Source: Candidatus Villigracilis proximus
GTDB taxonomy: Bacteria; Chloroflexota; Anaerolineae; Anaerolineales; Villigracilaceae
Length of the DNA stretch: 61,835 nucleotides
Direction: 5' to 3'
Assembly: GCA_016715195.1 (NCBI GenBank)
Contig: JADKBB010000063.1
Span: 1-61,835, forward strand
The translations under genes and the position numbers were made by a program. The notes under the pieces are model-generated. The model ran no database searches, was not told the origin of the DNA, and saw only the letters and a program-made list of their open reading frames with translations. Of this stretch, positions 32,247-41,209 are shown one piece after another; within the stretch, counting starts at the first letter, position 1, and every line of letters begins with the position of its first letter.

Positions 32247-34682
32247 TTATGGCATGCCTGTTGCGAAATAAACCTGTCCATTCACTGCAAGATATAACAC
32301 ATGGTTTGGCCCAACGGTGACGGCGCCCACCGGTCCGGATGGAATCGGATTCGCATTCCCGGTTGTCGGGCGGAATTGATTCTGTAACTCAAGAGAGCGC
32401 GGCGCAAAACGTAATACGCCTTGTGTGTCGGCGTCCAATAAAAGGATGGATGGGTCAGGCGGGGCGGTGAACAACATTTGTGTGAAGTGCGCGTTCCCGA
32501 ACAGATCTATATCCTGATAAGCGGCAAACGGATTAATTAAGGGGGTAGGGTCTTGATAACGATTGGGCGCTGATTCGATGCGGCTGTATGAACTGGTGGA
32601 GAGATGTCCATCGGCATGAAGCATGAAGAGGTCATCCCCGGCGATGACGAGATCGATCACATCCTGAGTTGGGGTTCGTTCGCCAAAGAAAAAGTAGGGA
32701 CGGTCAATAAATGTACTGTCTTTGCCGGTGTAGACCCAGACCGCGCGGGCGGGAGCATCCAGCACATAGAGATTGCCGCTGTCCAATGTAAATGAAGTGA
32801 CACGCCCCCAGTTGGTATCGGGCGGAGGCAGGGGAATGGCTTGCGCCACTTGTCCGGGAGCGCAATAAAGAAGATTGCCTGTGGCGTCTATGCCGAGCAA
32901 GGTGGCATTGATCGAATTCAGCGCGGGCATTGCCAGTATATCCACCAGCGGACCGACGGTATAGCTGCCATAAAGACCGGGTTTGCAATTGAAGGTTGTG
33001 TCCAATTGGAAGCCGCGCCCGTTGGTTAATTCAGCGCGGAGCACTTCGCCATTGGCGGCGTTGAGCATGAAGAGGTCCAGTTCACTGGCTGCCATGCGGC
33101 TGATCTCGATTCCCAAATTACTGCTGAATACAGGATTAAATTGCATTCGTGTGATACCTAGCAGGGTATCGAGATTGGCGTTCGCTTCCTGACGGAGTGT
33201 GATGGTTTCAGAAGTTTCGCGGTGAGATTCTGCAATATCCACATTCAGTAAAACATTTTCCCAGGTGATGCGTTGTTCCACCGGGTTGGTTTGGGTCAGG
33301 GCTTGCGCTTTCATTTCCTGCGCCTGCCCCAGATACGTCTCGTATTGTTGACTGCGCCCATAGCGCAGATACACCACGCTCGCAATGGTCACCACCATTA
33401 AGGGGATCAGGACCGCCATGAACATCATCGTTGCGCTGGAAGGCATAATGACTTCATTGGTTTCTGTATTTGGCAATAAGCGCGGCAGGAAATTTTTTAA
33501 TTTCTCGCCGATGGTTTCGCTGATGCGCCGTGTGGATTGTATGCCGGTTGCGATCAGTTTCGCGGTTTGACGTGTCCGTGCGGAGGGTTCGCGCGGCGGC
33601 TCGGGTTGTTTGACCGGCGCAGGCAAAACGATTTTTTCGGCTTCGCTTTTTTCTTCCGGTATGGTTTTTATTTCATCTGCGGGAGAATCATTTTTTTCGA
33701 TAAGCGGTTCGCTGGCAACTGGCAGGGCTTGAGGTTTGATGCGCGGAATGGATGCAGGGAATTCGCGCGGCCCTGTGCGCGGCAAACTTGCCAGTGGATC
33801 GGGTTTAACATTTTGTTCTTTTGGCGGTGTTTCTTCCAGTTGTGGCGGAATTGTATAATCCGCAGGCTGTACCATGTGCGCGGAGAATTCAGGATCAGGC
33901 TCGGGCGTGGATACTGCTTCTTCGAGGCTGGGCAGGTTGTTCGTTAAAGGAAGATCCGGCTTGTGCTTCTCATCCTCTTGCTCTTTCAGCTCAGCCGTTC
34001 CCTTTAAAAGAGTTAAGAGTCCCGCGCCGTCTGTGGCTTGCATCAAGACGGCGTTTAAGTCGCCGCTGGTGAGTGTGGTTAATCGGCGGCGCATTGCATC
34101 GAGTGAAGAAGGGGTTGGGTCTTCGAGTGTACTATCCCACGCGCTTGGCGCTCTGCCATAAAAGAGCAGACGGTCGCCGGCGCTTAAAGAAGTTTGTGCG
34201 TAATGAATGCTGGTTACTGGATGAACGCCCAGCCCTTTGCCAGATACGATCGGTTCGTGAATGTGACGCATTTCACTCTGACCAAACCAAAACACATGCA
34301 TCGGCCCGCTTAATAAAAATGTGCATTGTGTATCACGCAGTGCGGCAAGCGTCAGCCAGCCGACCGCGTATTGGCCCTGTCCGCTGGTGGTCATATTTCG
34401 TTCGAGCAAAACCTTGTTAACTGATTCCGTCGCGGCGCGTAATGCGCTGGTCAACGCGCCGGGTGTCTGATAAAAAATAGTTGAAGCATCAATTGCAACC
34501 TGCATATATTCGCTGGTTGAAAAAGTGGAATTGCCGGTAAGCAGCAAATACACCAACAGCCGGTCTTTTTCACGTCCGCGTGCGGCATTCGGCGGAGGCA
34601 TAACCGCGAGTAGGCCGGGTAAGCTGGCGATTTCCTGTCCGCTGATACGATAAATGGGTGAGAGAGTGAGATCAAGAGTCAT
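32247..34682 (-). CDS. PP2C-like domain, transmembrane helix and extracellular repeat domain
   Basis: 811 residues. The first 240 residues look like a PP2C-type phosphatase fold (LLVYLLLTGNSTFSTSEYMQ, ...GQYAVGWLTLAAL, CTFLLSGPMHVFWFG, AGDRLLFYG), but the metal-binding DG/DGxxG motifs are not evident, so it may be inactive. A Pro/Glu-rich linker (250-380) leads to one membrane helix (MMFMAVLIPLMVVTIASVVY, about 430). Beyond it are coiled-coil and about 350 residues of beta-rich repeats resembling a propeller (DLFMLNAANGEVLRAEL, GNLYVLDAPARAVWVY, DDLFMLHADGHLS). The layout suggests transfer of a signal across the membrane. Confidence 0.65.
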   Translation of the reverse strand: MTLDLTLSPIYRISGQEIASLPGLLAVMPPPNAARGREKDRLLVYLLLTGNSTFSTSEYMQVAIDASTIFYQTPGALTSALRAATESVNKVLLERNMTTSGQGQYAVGWLTLAALRDTQCTFLLSGPMHVFWFGQSEMRHIHEPIVSGKGLGVHPVTSIHYAQTSLSAGDRLLFYGRAPSAWDSTLEDPTPSSLDAMRRRLTTLTSGDLNAVLMQATDGAGLLTLLKGTAELKEQEDEKHKPDLPLTNNLPSLEEAVSTPEPDPEFSAHMVQPADYTIPPQLEETPPKEQNVKPDPLASLPRTGPREFPASIPRIKPQALPVASEPLIEKNDSPADEIKTIPEEKSEAEKIVLPAPVKQPEPPREPSARTRQTAKLIATGIQSTRRISETIGEKLKNFLPRLLPNTETNEVIMPSSATMMFMAVLIPLMVVTIASVVYLRYGRSQQYETYLGQAQEMKAQALTQTNPVEQRITWENVLLNVDIAESHRETSETITLRQEANANLDTLLGITRMQFNPVFSSNLGIEISRMAASELDLFMLNAANGEVLRAELTNGRGFQLDTTFNCKPGLYGSYTVGPLVDILAMPALNSINATLLGIDATGNLLYCAPGQVAQAIPLPPPDTNWGRVTSFTLDSGNLYVLDAPARAVWVYTGKDSTFIDRPYFFFGERTPTQDVIDLVIAGDDLFMLHADGHLSTSSYSRIESAPNRYQDPTPLINPFAAYQDIDLFGNAHFTQMLFTAPPDPSILLLDADTQGVLRFAPRSLELQNQFRPTTGNANPIPSGPVGAVTVGPNHVLYLAVNGQVYFATGMP

Positions 34683-34776
34683 GTAAGAAAAAACCTTGAA
34701 TGCCTATCCAGAAGGGTGCGTTTGTTGTTCTTCAAGATATGCTTCACCATCATTATACTGGTAAAATTCGGCGGCC

Positions 34777-35790
34777 ATGAAATATACACTTCACAAAGAT
34801 TTTTCAGAAATAAATACACAGGAATGGAACGACCTTGTACAAGGTTCGGTCAGTGATAATCCTTTTTTGCGTTACGAATATCAACGCGCCTGGTGGGAAC
34901 ATCGCGGCGGCGGTGAATGGGCAAATGCCCAACTGGTTTTGGTCACTGCCCGCGAAGATGAAAAACTGATCGGCATCGCGCCGCTCTTTATTTCAGAATA
35001 CGACGGCCAGCCTGCGCTTCTTTTAAATGGCAGTATTGAAATCTCTGACTATCTGGATCTGATCGTGCGGATGGACGACCACGCACATTTCATCACCGGA
35101 TTATTAGACTTCCTCGCATCTTCCCTAGCCGACAGTTGGCGCGGTCTCGATTGGTATAACCTCCCCGATTCATCTCCCACCCTCGCCGCCCTCAAAGCAG
35201 AATCTGCACAACGCGGCTGGACTCACCTCGAAGAGATGTATCGTCCCACGCCGCGCATCGCCCTGAATGGTGACTTTGACGAATATCTCTCGCGCGTGGA
35301 AAAGAAACAGCGCCATGAGATTCGCCGAAAAATTAGACGAGCCGAAGAGAGTGAACGCGGTGTGCGCTGGTTCATCTCAGACATGGCCGATGTGGATGCT
35401 GAGATCGATGCGTTTCTCGGTCTGATGGAACAGGATCAAGGCAAGGCTGGCTTTTTGCAGGAATCCATGCGCGATCAAATGCGCGCCGTCATCCGCACGG
35501 CTCACGAAAACGGCTGGCTGTGGCTGGCCTTCCTCGAAGCGGACGGTCAACGGATCGCGGCTGCGCTCAACTTTGATTACAACAATAAATTATGGGGTTA
35601 TAACGCAGGTGTCAACCGCGCTTTTATGGATCTTTCCCCCGGCTGGGTCTTGCTGGGATATGTGCTCCAGTGGTGCTGTGAAAACAAACGCACCGAGTTC
35701 GATTTCATGCGCGGCGATGAAGAGTATAAATATCGCTTCGGCGCAGTCAATCAATATGTAATGCGCGTAAAGTTGACACGTAATCAATAG
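34777..35790 (+). CDS. GNAT family acetyltransferase (FemAB/BioF2-like)
   Basis: 337 residues of the Acetyltransf_6 group. Landmarks are NPFLRYEYQRAWWEHRGGGE at the start, the basic stretch RHEIRRKIRRAEE in the middle, AAALNFDYNNKLWGYNAGVN and SPGWVLLGYVLQWCCENKRT near the end, then FDFMRGDEEYKYRFGA. Such proteins acylate amino groups of sugars or peptides in envelope or polysaccharide synthesis. No neighbours clarify the substrate. Followed by a hairpin terminator. Confidence 0.86.
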   Translation: MKYTLHKDFSEINTQEWNDLVQGSVSDNPFLRYEYQRAWWEHRGGGEWANAQLVLVTAREDEKLIGIAPLFISEYDGQPALLLNGSIEISDYLDLIVRMDDHAHFITGLLDFLASSLADSWRGLDWYNLPDSSPTLAALKAESAQRGWTHLEEMYRPTPRIALNGDFDEYLSRVEKKQRHEIRRKIRRAEESERGVRWFISDMADVDAEIDAFLGLMEQDQGKAGFLQESMRDQMRAVIRTAHENGWLWLAFLEADGQRIAAALNFDYNNKLWGYNAGVNRAFMDLSPGWVLLGYVLQWCCENKRTEFDFMRGDEEYKYRFGAVNQYVMRVKLTRNQ

Positions 35791-35799
35791 CACAATTAT

Positions 35800-35829
35800 G
35801 GAGTCCATCAGCTTGCTGATGGACTTTTA
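35800..35829 (+). terminator. CUUG-loop hairpin, copy 2, acting as terminator
   Basis: GGAGT then CCATCAG-CTTG-CTGATGG, with outer pairs giving a 10-bp stem (35802-35811 / 35816-35825) and TTTT after it. Placed 10 bases after the acetyltransferase stop. Belongs to the same repeat family as 1437-1460. Confidence 0.75.
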
Positions 35830-35886
35830 AGAATTTTTTACAGTTAAACTGTCGTAAGTTGGTATTTCTTTATTTCTCATAACAAA

Positions 35887-35909
35887 CGGACAGCAAGCTG
35901 TCCGACTCC
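35887..35909 (-). repeat. CUUG-loop hairpin repeat, copy 3
   Basis: On the minus strand GGAGT then CGGACAG-CTTG-CTGTCCG. The outer stem differs from copies 1 and 2 at both sides of each pair. Lies in the gap upstream of the fumarase genes. Confidence 0.7.
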
Positions 35910-35984
35910 AGAGTCTTTACTGATTTTTATATGGCATTTTTATATCTTTGGGATTATGATTTATAAAGATATTGGAGGTTCCTC

Positions 35985-36936
35985 ATGCGAGATTTAACAA
36001 ATGAAATCCTTGAACTGATTCGCCGTACCTCATCCAGCCTGCCGCCGGATGTAGAGAAGAAACTGCGTGCATCCATTGAAAAGGAAGAACCGGGCTCCAC
36101 GGCGCGCGGAGCATTGGAAACGATCCTTAAGAATATTGATCTTTCCCGTACACAGTCCACGCCGATCTGTCAGGATACCGGCACACCGATCTTTTATGTG
36201 CATTATCCGGTGGGTGTTGTCCACGATCAAACTCAAAGCGCAGATCCGCTCTGCGATGGCCGAAGCCACCAAACGGTCCTATATGCGACCGAATGCCGTG
36301 GATGCCATCTACGATAAAAATACCGGCAACAACCTCGGCGGCGATGACTTCCCCTATGTCCATTTTGAAGAAGTTGAAGGCGATGATCTCACCATTGAGT
36401 TAATGCTCAAGGGCGGCGGATGTGAGAATGTTGGCCGTCAATATTCCCTGCCCGATAATTCCGTTGGAGCCGGCCGTGATCTGGCTGGCGTGCGCAAAGT
36501 GGTTTTGGATGCGGTGCAAAAAGCGCAGGGTCAGGGCTGCGCGCCCGGTATTTTGGGTGTTGCCATTGGCGGTGACAGAGGTTCTTCGTATATAAAATCA
36601 AAAGAAGTGTTGTTCAGCGAAATGGACACACGTAATGAAGATCCCAAACTCGCAGAGTTGGAAGAACGCCTGACCAGTGAAGCCAATGAACTGGGAATCG
36701 GTCCGATGGGATTCGGCGGCAAGACCACCGTATTGGATACCAAGATCGTCGGTTTGAGCCGATTGCCCGCCTCATATTTTGTCTCTGTTTCATATATGTG
36801 CTGGGCATATCGCCGCCGCAAGATGACGGTGAAGGGCGAAGAGATTATTTACGATGAATGGGGTTTTTGGTGGTCGAGTCGCCCCGAAATTTTTTTGGGG
36901 GGGGGGGGGGGCACTGTTCGCAAGGAGAACCAATGA
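35985..36936 (+). CDS. Fumarate hydratase class I, alpha subunit, one frameshift
   Basis: The first frame starts at ATG 35985 behind GGAGG and reads to ICQDTGTPIFYVHYPVG. At 36212-36232 the frame changes and continues KLKAQIRSAMAEATKRSYMR, KNTGNNLGG and GGGCENVGRQYSLP, then APGILGVAIGGDRGSS and GIGPMGFGGKTTVLDTKIVG. Cys residues in ICQDTG, GGGCEN and QGCAPG are candidate 4Fe-4S ligands. The end is unusual: after KMTVKGEEIIYDE the frame runs through a G15 tract to a stop at 36934, overlapping the beta-subunit start. The normal C-terminus was probably around 36855, so this tail may be a sequence error. Works with the beta subunit to convert fumarate and malate. Confidence 0.88.
36897..36911 (+). 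repeat. Poly-G tract of 15 bases
   Basis: Seven T followed by fifteen G, near the end of fumarase alpha and 22 bases before the beta-subunit start codon. Far longer than any other homopolymer in the window. Could be a sequencing or assembly artefact, or a slippage-prone site. Confidence 0.9.
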
Positions 36937-37553
36937 AACAAATTACCACTCCAATAACTGATGATGTGATCCGTGATCTAAAAGTTGGTGATGCGGTTGC
37001 CCTTTCGGGCATGATGGTCACCGGGCGCGATGCCGTCCACAAATGGATGATGGAAACTTTTATTAAGAAGACCCGCCAGCCGCAAGGCGATGACCTTCAG
37101 GTGTATGAAGAACTGAAGAAAATCCTGAATGGTTCGGTCATCTATCACTGCGGACCGGTCGTCTCGGGGCTTGATACGAAAGACTATAAATTCGTAGCCG
37201 CCGGGCCGACCACTTCCATCCGCGAGGAACCGTATCAGGCTGATGTGATGAAACACTTTAATATCAAGGGCGTGATCGGTAAAGGCGGCATGGGACCAAA
37301 GACCCTGAAAGGCTGTGAAGAAACCCCCGCTGTTTACTTCCATGCGATCGGCGGCGCAGCTTCCTATATCGCGCAGACAGTCACCAAAGTGCATGGCGTG
37401 TTCAAATTGGATTTTGGTGTGCCTGAAGCGATCTGGGTGATCGAAGTAAAAGAATTCCCGGTCGTCGTCACCATGGATTCGCATGGCGGAAGTCAACATG
37501 CGGTGATCGATGAATCTTCAAAGAAGGTTTTGGAAGATCTGATGTCACGCTAA
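36933..37553 (+). CDS. Fumarate hydratase class I, beta subunit
   Basis: 206 residues from ATG 36933, preceded by AAGGAG with good spacing; an open frame continues upstream through the G tract but carries no family sequence. Fumerase_C features: RDLKVGDAVALSGMMVTGRD, IYHCGPVV, AAGPTTSIREEPYQ, GVIGKGGMGPKTL and YFHAIGGAASYIA. It forms the C-terminal half of the FumA-type enzyme. Overlaps the alpha stop by three bases and is followed by an intrinsic terminator. Confidence 0.94.
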   Translation: MKQITTPITDDVIRDLKVGDAVALSGMMVTGRDAVHKWMMETFIKKTRQPQGDDLQVYEELKKILNGSVIYHCGPVVSGLDTKDYKFVAAGPTTSIREEPYQADVMKHFNIKGVIGKGGMGPKTLKGCEETPAVYFHAIGGAASYIAQTVTKVHGVFKLDFGVPEAIWVIEVKEFPVVVTMDSHGGSQHAVIDESSKKVLEDLMSR

Positions 37554-37577
37554 ACAGAAAAGTATAAAAATAAAAAA

Positions 37578-37609
37578 CGGGATTGCCCAAAATGGCAATC
37601 CCGTTTTTT
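37578..37609 (+). terminator. Intrinsic terminator after fumarase
   Basis: 10-bp stem CGGGATTGCC / GGCAATCCCG (37578-37587 / 37594-37603) with a 6-base loop and a run of six T. It ends the fumarase operon 24 bases past the stop. Confidence 0.93.
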
Positions 37610-37659
37610 ATTAAAAATGCGTATGCCATTGTAAAAAGTCTGATATATAATGAAACATC

Positions 37660-40257
37660 ATGCCGAATCGTTTGCGCCGTTTTTTGGCCCCACCCATTTT
37701 CGCTGACGAAGAAAAAACGCGAGTTGCGTTGGTTCTTAATAGCTTTGTGTGGAGTGCAATCGCTATTCTTTTATCCATTGTTCTTTTTCGTATGGTTGCC
37801 TGGGCCGAAAATGGATATGTGCCAATCCTGGTTTTACTGACGGTTGTGGGCGTACTGGCCGGGGGACAGATCTTGATCCGCCGTGGGTATGTGCGCGGCG
37901 CAAGTATATTTCTGGTGAGCGCATTATGGATCGTGATGACCTATCAAGCCTGGGAGGCGGATGGGATTCGCGATGCGGCTGTCATCGCCTACATCGTTGT
38001 GATCATCTTCTCAAGCCTTTTGCTGGGGTGGCGTTTTGCATCCGCGGTGGGCGGCTTGAGTGTGGCTGCGATCTGGGTTTTTGCGATCATGGAAAAAAAC
38101 GGACTGCGTTCTTTTCATGTGGACACCTCTTTTAATTATGCGCGTGATATTTCACTCGTTATTATTCTGATCGGTATATTGATCTATCTGCTGATCTCCA
38201 GTTGGTCACGTACATTACAGTCAGCCCGCCTTGAATTAAATGAACGCCTGCGGATCGAGGAGAAACTTCAGCGGCAGGCAGATTATCTCACCGCGCTAAA
38301 CGAAACTGCTATGGGGTTGTTAAGCCGCTCCGAACTTCAGCCATTACTTGAATCTATTTTGACTCGCGCCTGCGATCTGCTCAATACGCGGCATGGATTG
38401 ATCGATCTGGTGTTACCAGACGGGTCTGCACTGCGGCAGGATGTAGGACATGGCGTTCTCTCCAAATATAATGGGACTCTTACCGGTAAAAATGAAGGAG
38501 TGACTGGAAGTGTGTGGGTCAGTGGACAGCCAATGGTGATCCAGGAATATGGCACCTGGGAAAAAAGTCTGCCGGATTTTATTGATGCCGGATTTAACGC
38601 GGTGCTTGGTGTGCCTCTCAAAGTAGGCAATGTGGTGATCGGCGTACTTGCCATTTCCTATCTTGAGAAGGAACGCACATTTACCGAGGAACAAGTCCGC
38701 TTGATGGAGCAGTTCGCCGCGCTGGCTGCACTTGCCATTGATAATGCCCGCTTATATGAACAGGCGCAAAAAGAGATCCATGAACGCAGCGTGGTTGAGA
38801 TTGAGCTGCGCGCCAGTGAAGAAAGATTTAGAAAAGTTTTTCAAGCCAGTCCGGTGGCGATTTGTATCACTTCCCTTGATAACGGCACACTGCTGGATGG
38901 GAATGATGCCTACTGGAAAATGAGCGGGTATGACCCGAAAGAGTCCATTGGGCGCTCTGCCGAAGAATTGGAAATGTGGGATTCCATGGAGGACCGTCTG
39001 CATTTTGTAACGCAGATCAAAGCGCAGCATTCCATTCTTAACTCAAGTTATGAGTTCCTTACTTATCTTACGCTGGAACGCCACTTTGCAATTGCCTTGT
39101 ATGAATTGATCGAGATCAAGGATCAAACCTGTGTCCTGTCCATGTTCTATGATATTACCGAGCAAAAGCAGGCAGAGGACGCCTTGAAAAATACAGAAGC
39201 GCGGACGCGCGCCATTCTCACCTCCATCCCCGACATGATCTTTGAAGTTTCCAAAGATGGCACCTTTTTGGATTTTATGGCATCCGCCGAACATAGACCC
39301 GTCATGCCGCCTGCGCAATTCCTTGGAAGGAATATCAGGGAATTATTTCCGAAAGCCATCGCCGAACAGACACTATTTGCGCTCGAAAGAACTCTGGAAA
39401 CAGATCAAGTCCACGCCTTTGAGTATGGTCTGCCCCCGGGTGAGGAAATCCAGTTTTTTGAGGCGCGGGTTGCCGCCATCTCATCTGAATCCGCGATGAT
39501 CATGGTGCGCGATATTAGTCAGCGCAAATGGGTGGAGACCGAACGCGAGAAGCTGATCAATGAGTTGGAGGAAAAGAATAGTGAGCTGGAACGGTTCACT
39601 TACACAGTTTCACACGATCTGAAATCTCCGCTCATAACCATTAAGGGGTTCCTCGGCTTTCTTGAGCAGGATGCATTCAGTGGGAATAGCGTCCGTTTGA
39701 AGACCGACATTACCCGCATCGCGGATGCGACTGACAGAATGCAGACCCTGCTGAATGAATTGCTCGAACTTTCACGTGTCGGGCGTTTAATGAATGTTTA
39801 TCAATCTATTAATTTTGCAGATCTCGCCAGCGCCGCAGTTGATATCGTACAGGGGCGTCTTGTTGCGGGCAATCTTCAAGTACATATTCAGGAAAACCTT
39901 CCAGTGGTTTATGGAGACCGTCAACGCCTGGTGGAAGTACTGCAAAACCTGATTGATAACGCTGCAAAATTTATAGGGACTCAAACCCAGCCTCGAATCG
40001 AAATCGGTTTGCATGGATATGAAGATGAAAAACCGATTTTCTATGTCAAAGATAACGGCATGGGCATTGAAACCATTCATCATGACCGCATCTTTGGCTT
40101 ATTTAACAAACTGGATGCAAACTCGGAAGGCACGGGGATCGGGCTTGCTCTCGTGAAGAGAATTGTCGAAGTCCACGGAGGCAGGATCTGGGTCCAGAGT
40201 GAAACGGGAATTGGATCCACTTTCTTCTTCACGCTTCCCACCGGACCTGCATCCTGA
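37660..40257 (+). CDS. Membrane sensor histidine kinase with GAF and two PAS domains
   Basis: 865 residues. About six membrane helices in residues 20-190, a coiled linker, a GAF domain (about 205-365; starts YLTALNETAMGLLSRSELQP), PAS 1 (EERFRKVFQASPVAICITSL), PAS 2 (RAILTSIPDMIFEVSKDGTF), HisKA with His652 in TYTVSHDLKSPLITIKGFLG, and HATPase_c (VLQNLIDNAAKFI, YVKDNGMGIE, GTGIGLALVKRIVEVHGGRI). The kinase core resembles phytochrome-type kinases. The cognate regulator is not in the window. Monocistronic between a terminator and the quinate-dehydrogenase-like gene. Confidence 0.93.
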   Translation: MPNRLRRFLAPPIFADEEKTRVALVLNSFVWSAIAILLSIVLFRMVAWAENGYVPILVLLTVVGVLAGGQILIRRGYVRGASIFLVSALWIVMTYQAWEADGIRDAAVIAYIVVIIFSSLLLGWRFASAVGGLSVAAIWVFAIMEKNGLRSFHVDTSFNYARDISLVIILIGILIYLLISSWSRTLQSARLELNERLRIEEKLQRQADYLTALNETAMGLLSRSELQPLLESILTRACDLLNTRHGLIDLVLPDGSALRQDVGHGVLSKYNGTLTGKNEGVTGSVWVSGQPMVIQEYGTWEKSLPDFIDAGFNAVLGVPLKVGNVVIGVLAISYLEKERTFTEEQVRLMEQFAALAALAIDNARLYEQAQKEIHERSVVEIELRASEERFRKVFQASPVAICITSLDNGTLLDGNDAYWKMSGYDPKESIGRSAEELEMWDSMEDRLHFVTQIKAQHSILNSSYEFLTYLTLERHFAIALYELIEIKDQTCVLSMFYDITEQKQAEDALKNTEARTRAILTSIPDMIFEVSKDGTFLDFMASAEHRPVMPPAQFLGRNIRELFPKAIAEQTLFALERTLETDQVHAFEYGLPPGEEIQFFEARVAAISSESAMIMVRDISQRKWVETEREKLINELEEKNSELERFTYTVSHDLKSPLITIKGFLGFLEQDAFSGNSVRLKTDITRIADATDRMQTLLNELLELSRVGRLMNVYQSINFADLASAAVDIVQGRLVAGNLQVHIQENLPVVYGDRQRLVEVLQNLIDNAAKFIGTQTQPRIEIGLHGYEDEKPIFYVKDNGMGIETIHHDRIFGLFNKLDANSEGTGIGLALVKRIVEVHGGRIWVQSETGIGSTFFFTLPTGPAS

Positions 40258-40300
40258 TTCGTGTTATAAATGGCGTCATCTCATCTATGGAGGATTCTTC

Positions 40301-41206
40301 ATGAAACGTGCGGTCAGCATCAGCATTGGCTCATCTAAAAGAAATAAGGCAGTGGAAGTAACGTTGCTGGGGGAAAAGATCAGCATCGAACGAATTGGCA
40401 CAGACGGCGACATGGAAGTCGCTGCACTAAAATATAAAGAACTCGATGGCACAGTGGATGCCTTTGGTGTAGGCGGCGCAGACCTGGGTGCCCTCGCAGA
40501 CGGAAAATGGTATCCCTTACATTCTGTAACTCCCATGGTGCGCTTTGTAAAAAAGACTCCACTGGTGGATGGCGGCGGATTAAAAAACACGCTCGAAAAC
40601 AAAGCCCCTGCATTTTTAGATCAGAAGATCGGCGATTACATCAACGCCCGTGGACGGAAAGTACTCGTCACCGTGGGTGTGGATCGCTGGGGACTCTCGC
40701 AGGCTTTTGCCGATGCAGGTTATGAAACCGTCTACGGTGACTTGATGTTCGGGTTGGATATTCCAATTGCCATTTATAAGATCAGCCAACTTAAAATTGT
40801 TGCTGCCCTGCTCATGCCCATTGCCGGGCGTCTGCCTTTTTCGTGGATCTATCCCACGGGCGAGAAGCAGGAAAAGCGCACTCCAAAATGGGGAAAGCAT
40901 TACGCGTGGGCAACCGTCATTGCCGGCGACTGTCATTACATCAAACGCTTTATGCCTGATGATCTGACTGGCAAAGTGATCGTCACCAATACCACCACGC
41001 CTGAAGATGTTGCTGAATTTAAAAAAGCCGGCGTGAAATATCTGATCACCACCACCCCCGTTCTGGACGGACGTTCCTTCGGCACGAACATGATGGAAGC
41101 CGCCCTCGTGGCTGTGGCTGGCAAGGGCCGCGCGCTCACCTGGCCTGAGTTAACTGAGATGCTTGATAAACTCGGCTTCGAGCCGCAATTGCAGGAGTTG
41201 AATTAA
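40301..41206 (+). CDS. Quinate 5-dehydrogenase-like protein
   Basis: 301 residues from ATG 40301, which follows GGAGG by seven bases; the upstream extension of the frame is rejected because it overlaps the sensor kinase. MKRAVSISIGSSKRNKAVEV and ERIGTDGDMEVA with KRTP-like VKKTPLVDGGGLKNTLENK match a conserved group that databases often name quinate 5-dehydrogenase, without biochemical proof known to me. GRKVLVTVGVDRWGLSQAFA and IVTNTTTPEDVAEFKKAGVK follow. The reaction is not settled by the sequence. Followed after three bases by the nucleotidyltransferase gene. Confidence 0.65.
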   Translation: MKRAVSISIGSSKRNKAVEVTLLGEKISIERIGTDGDMEVAALKYKELDGTVDAFGVGGADLGALADGKWYPLHSVTPMVRFVKKTPLVDGGGLKNTLENKAPAFLDQKIGDYINARGRKVLVTVGVDRWGLSQAFADAGYETVYGDLMFGLDIPIAIYKISQLKIVAALLMPIAGRLPFSWIYPTGEKQEKRTPKWGKHYAWATVIAGDCHYIKRFMPDDLTGKVIVTNTTTPEDVAEFKKAGVKYLITTTPVLDGRSFGTNMMEAALVAVAGKGRALTWPELTEMLDKLGFEPQLQELN

Positions 41207-41209
41207 ATT

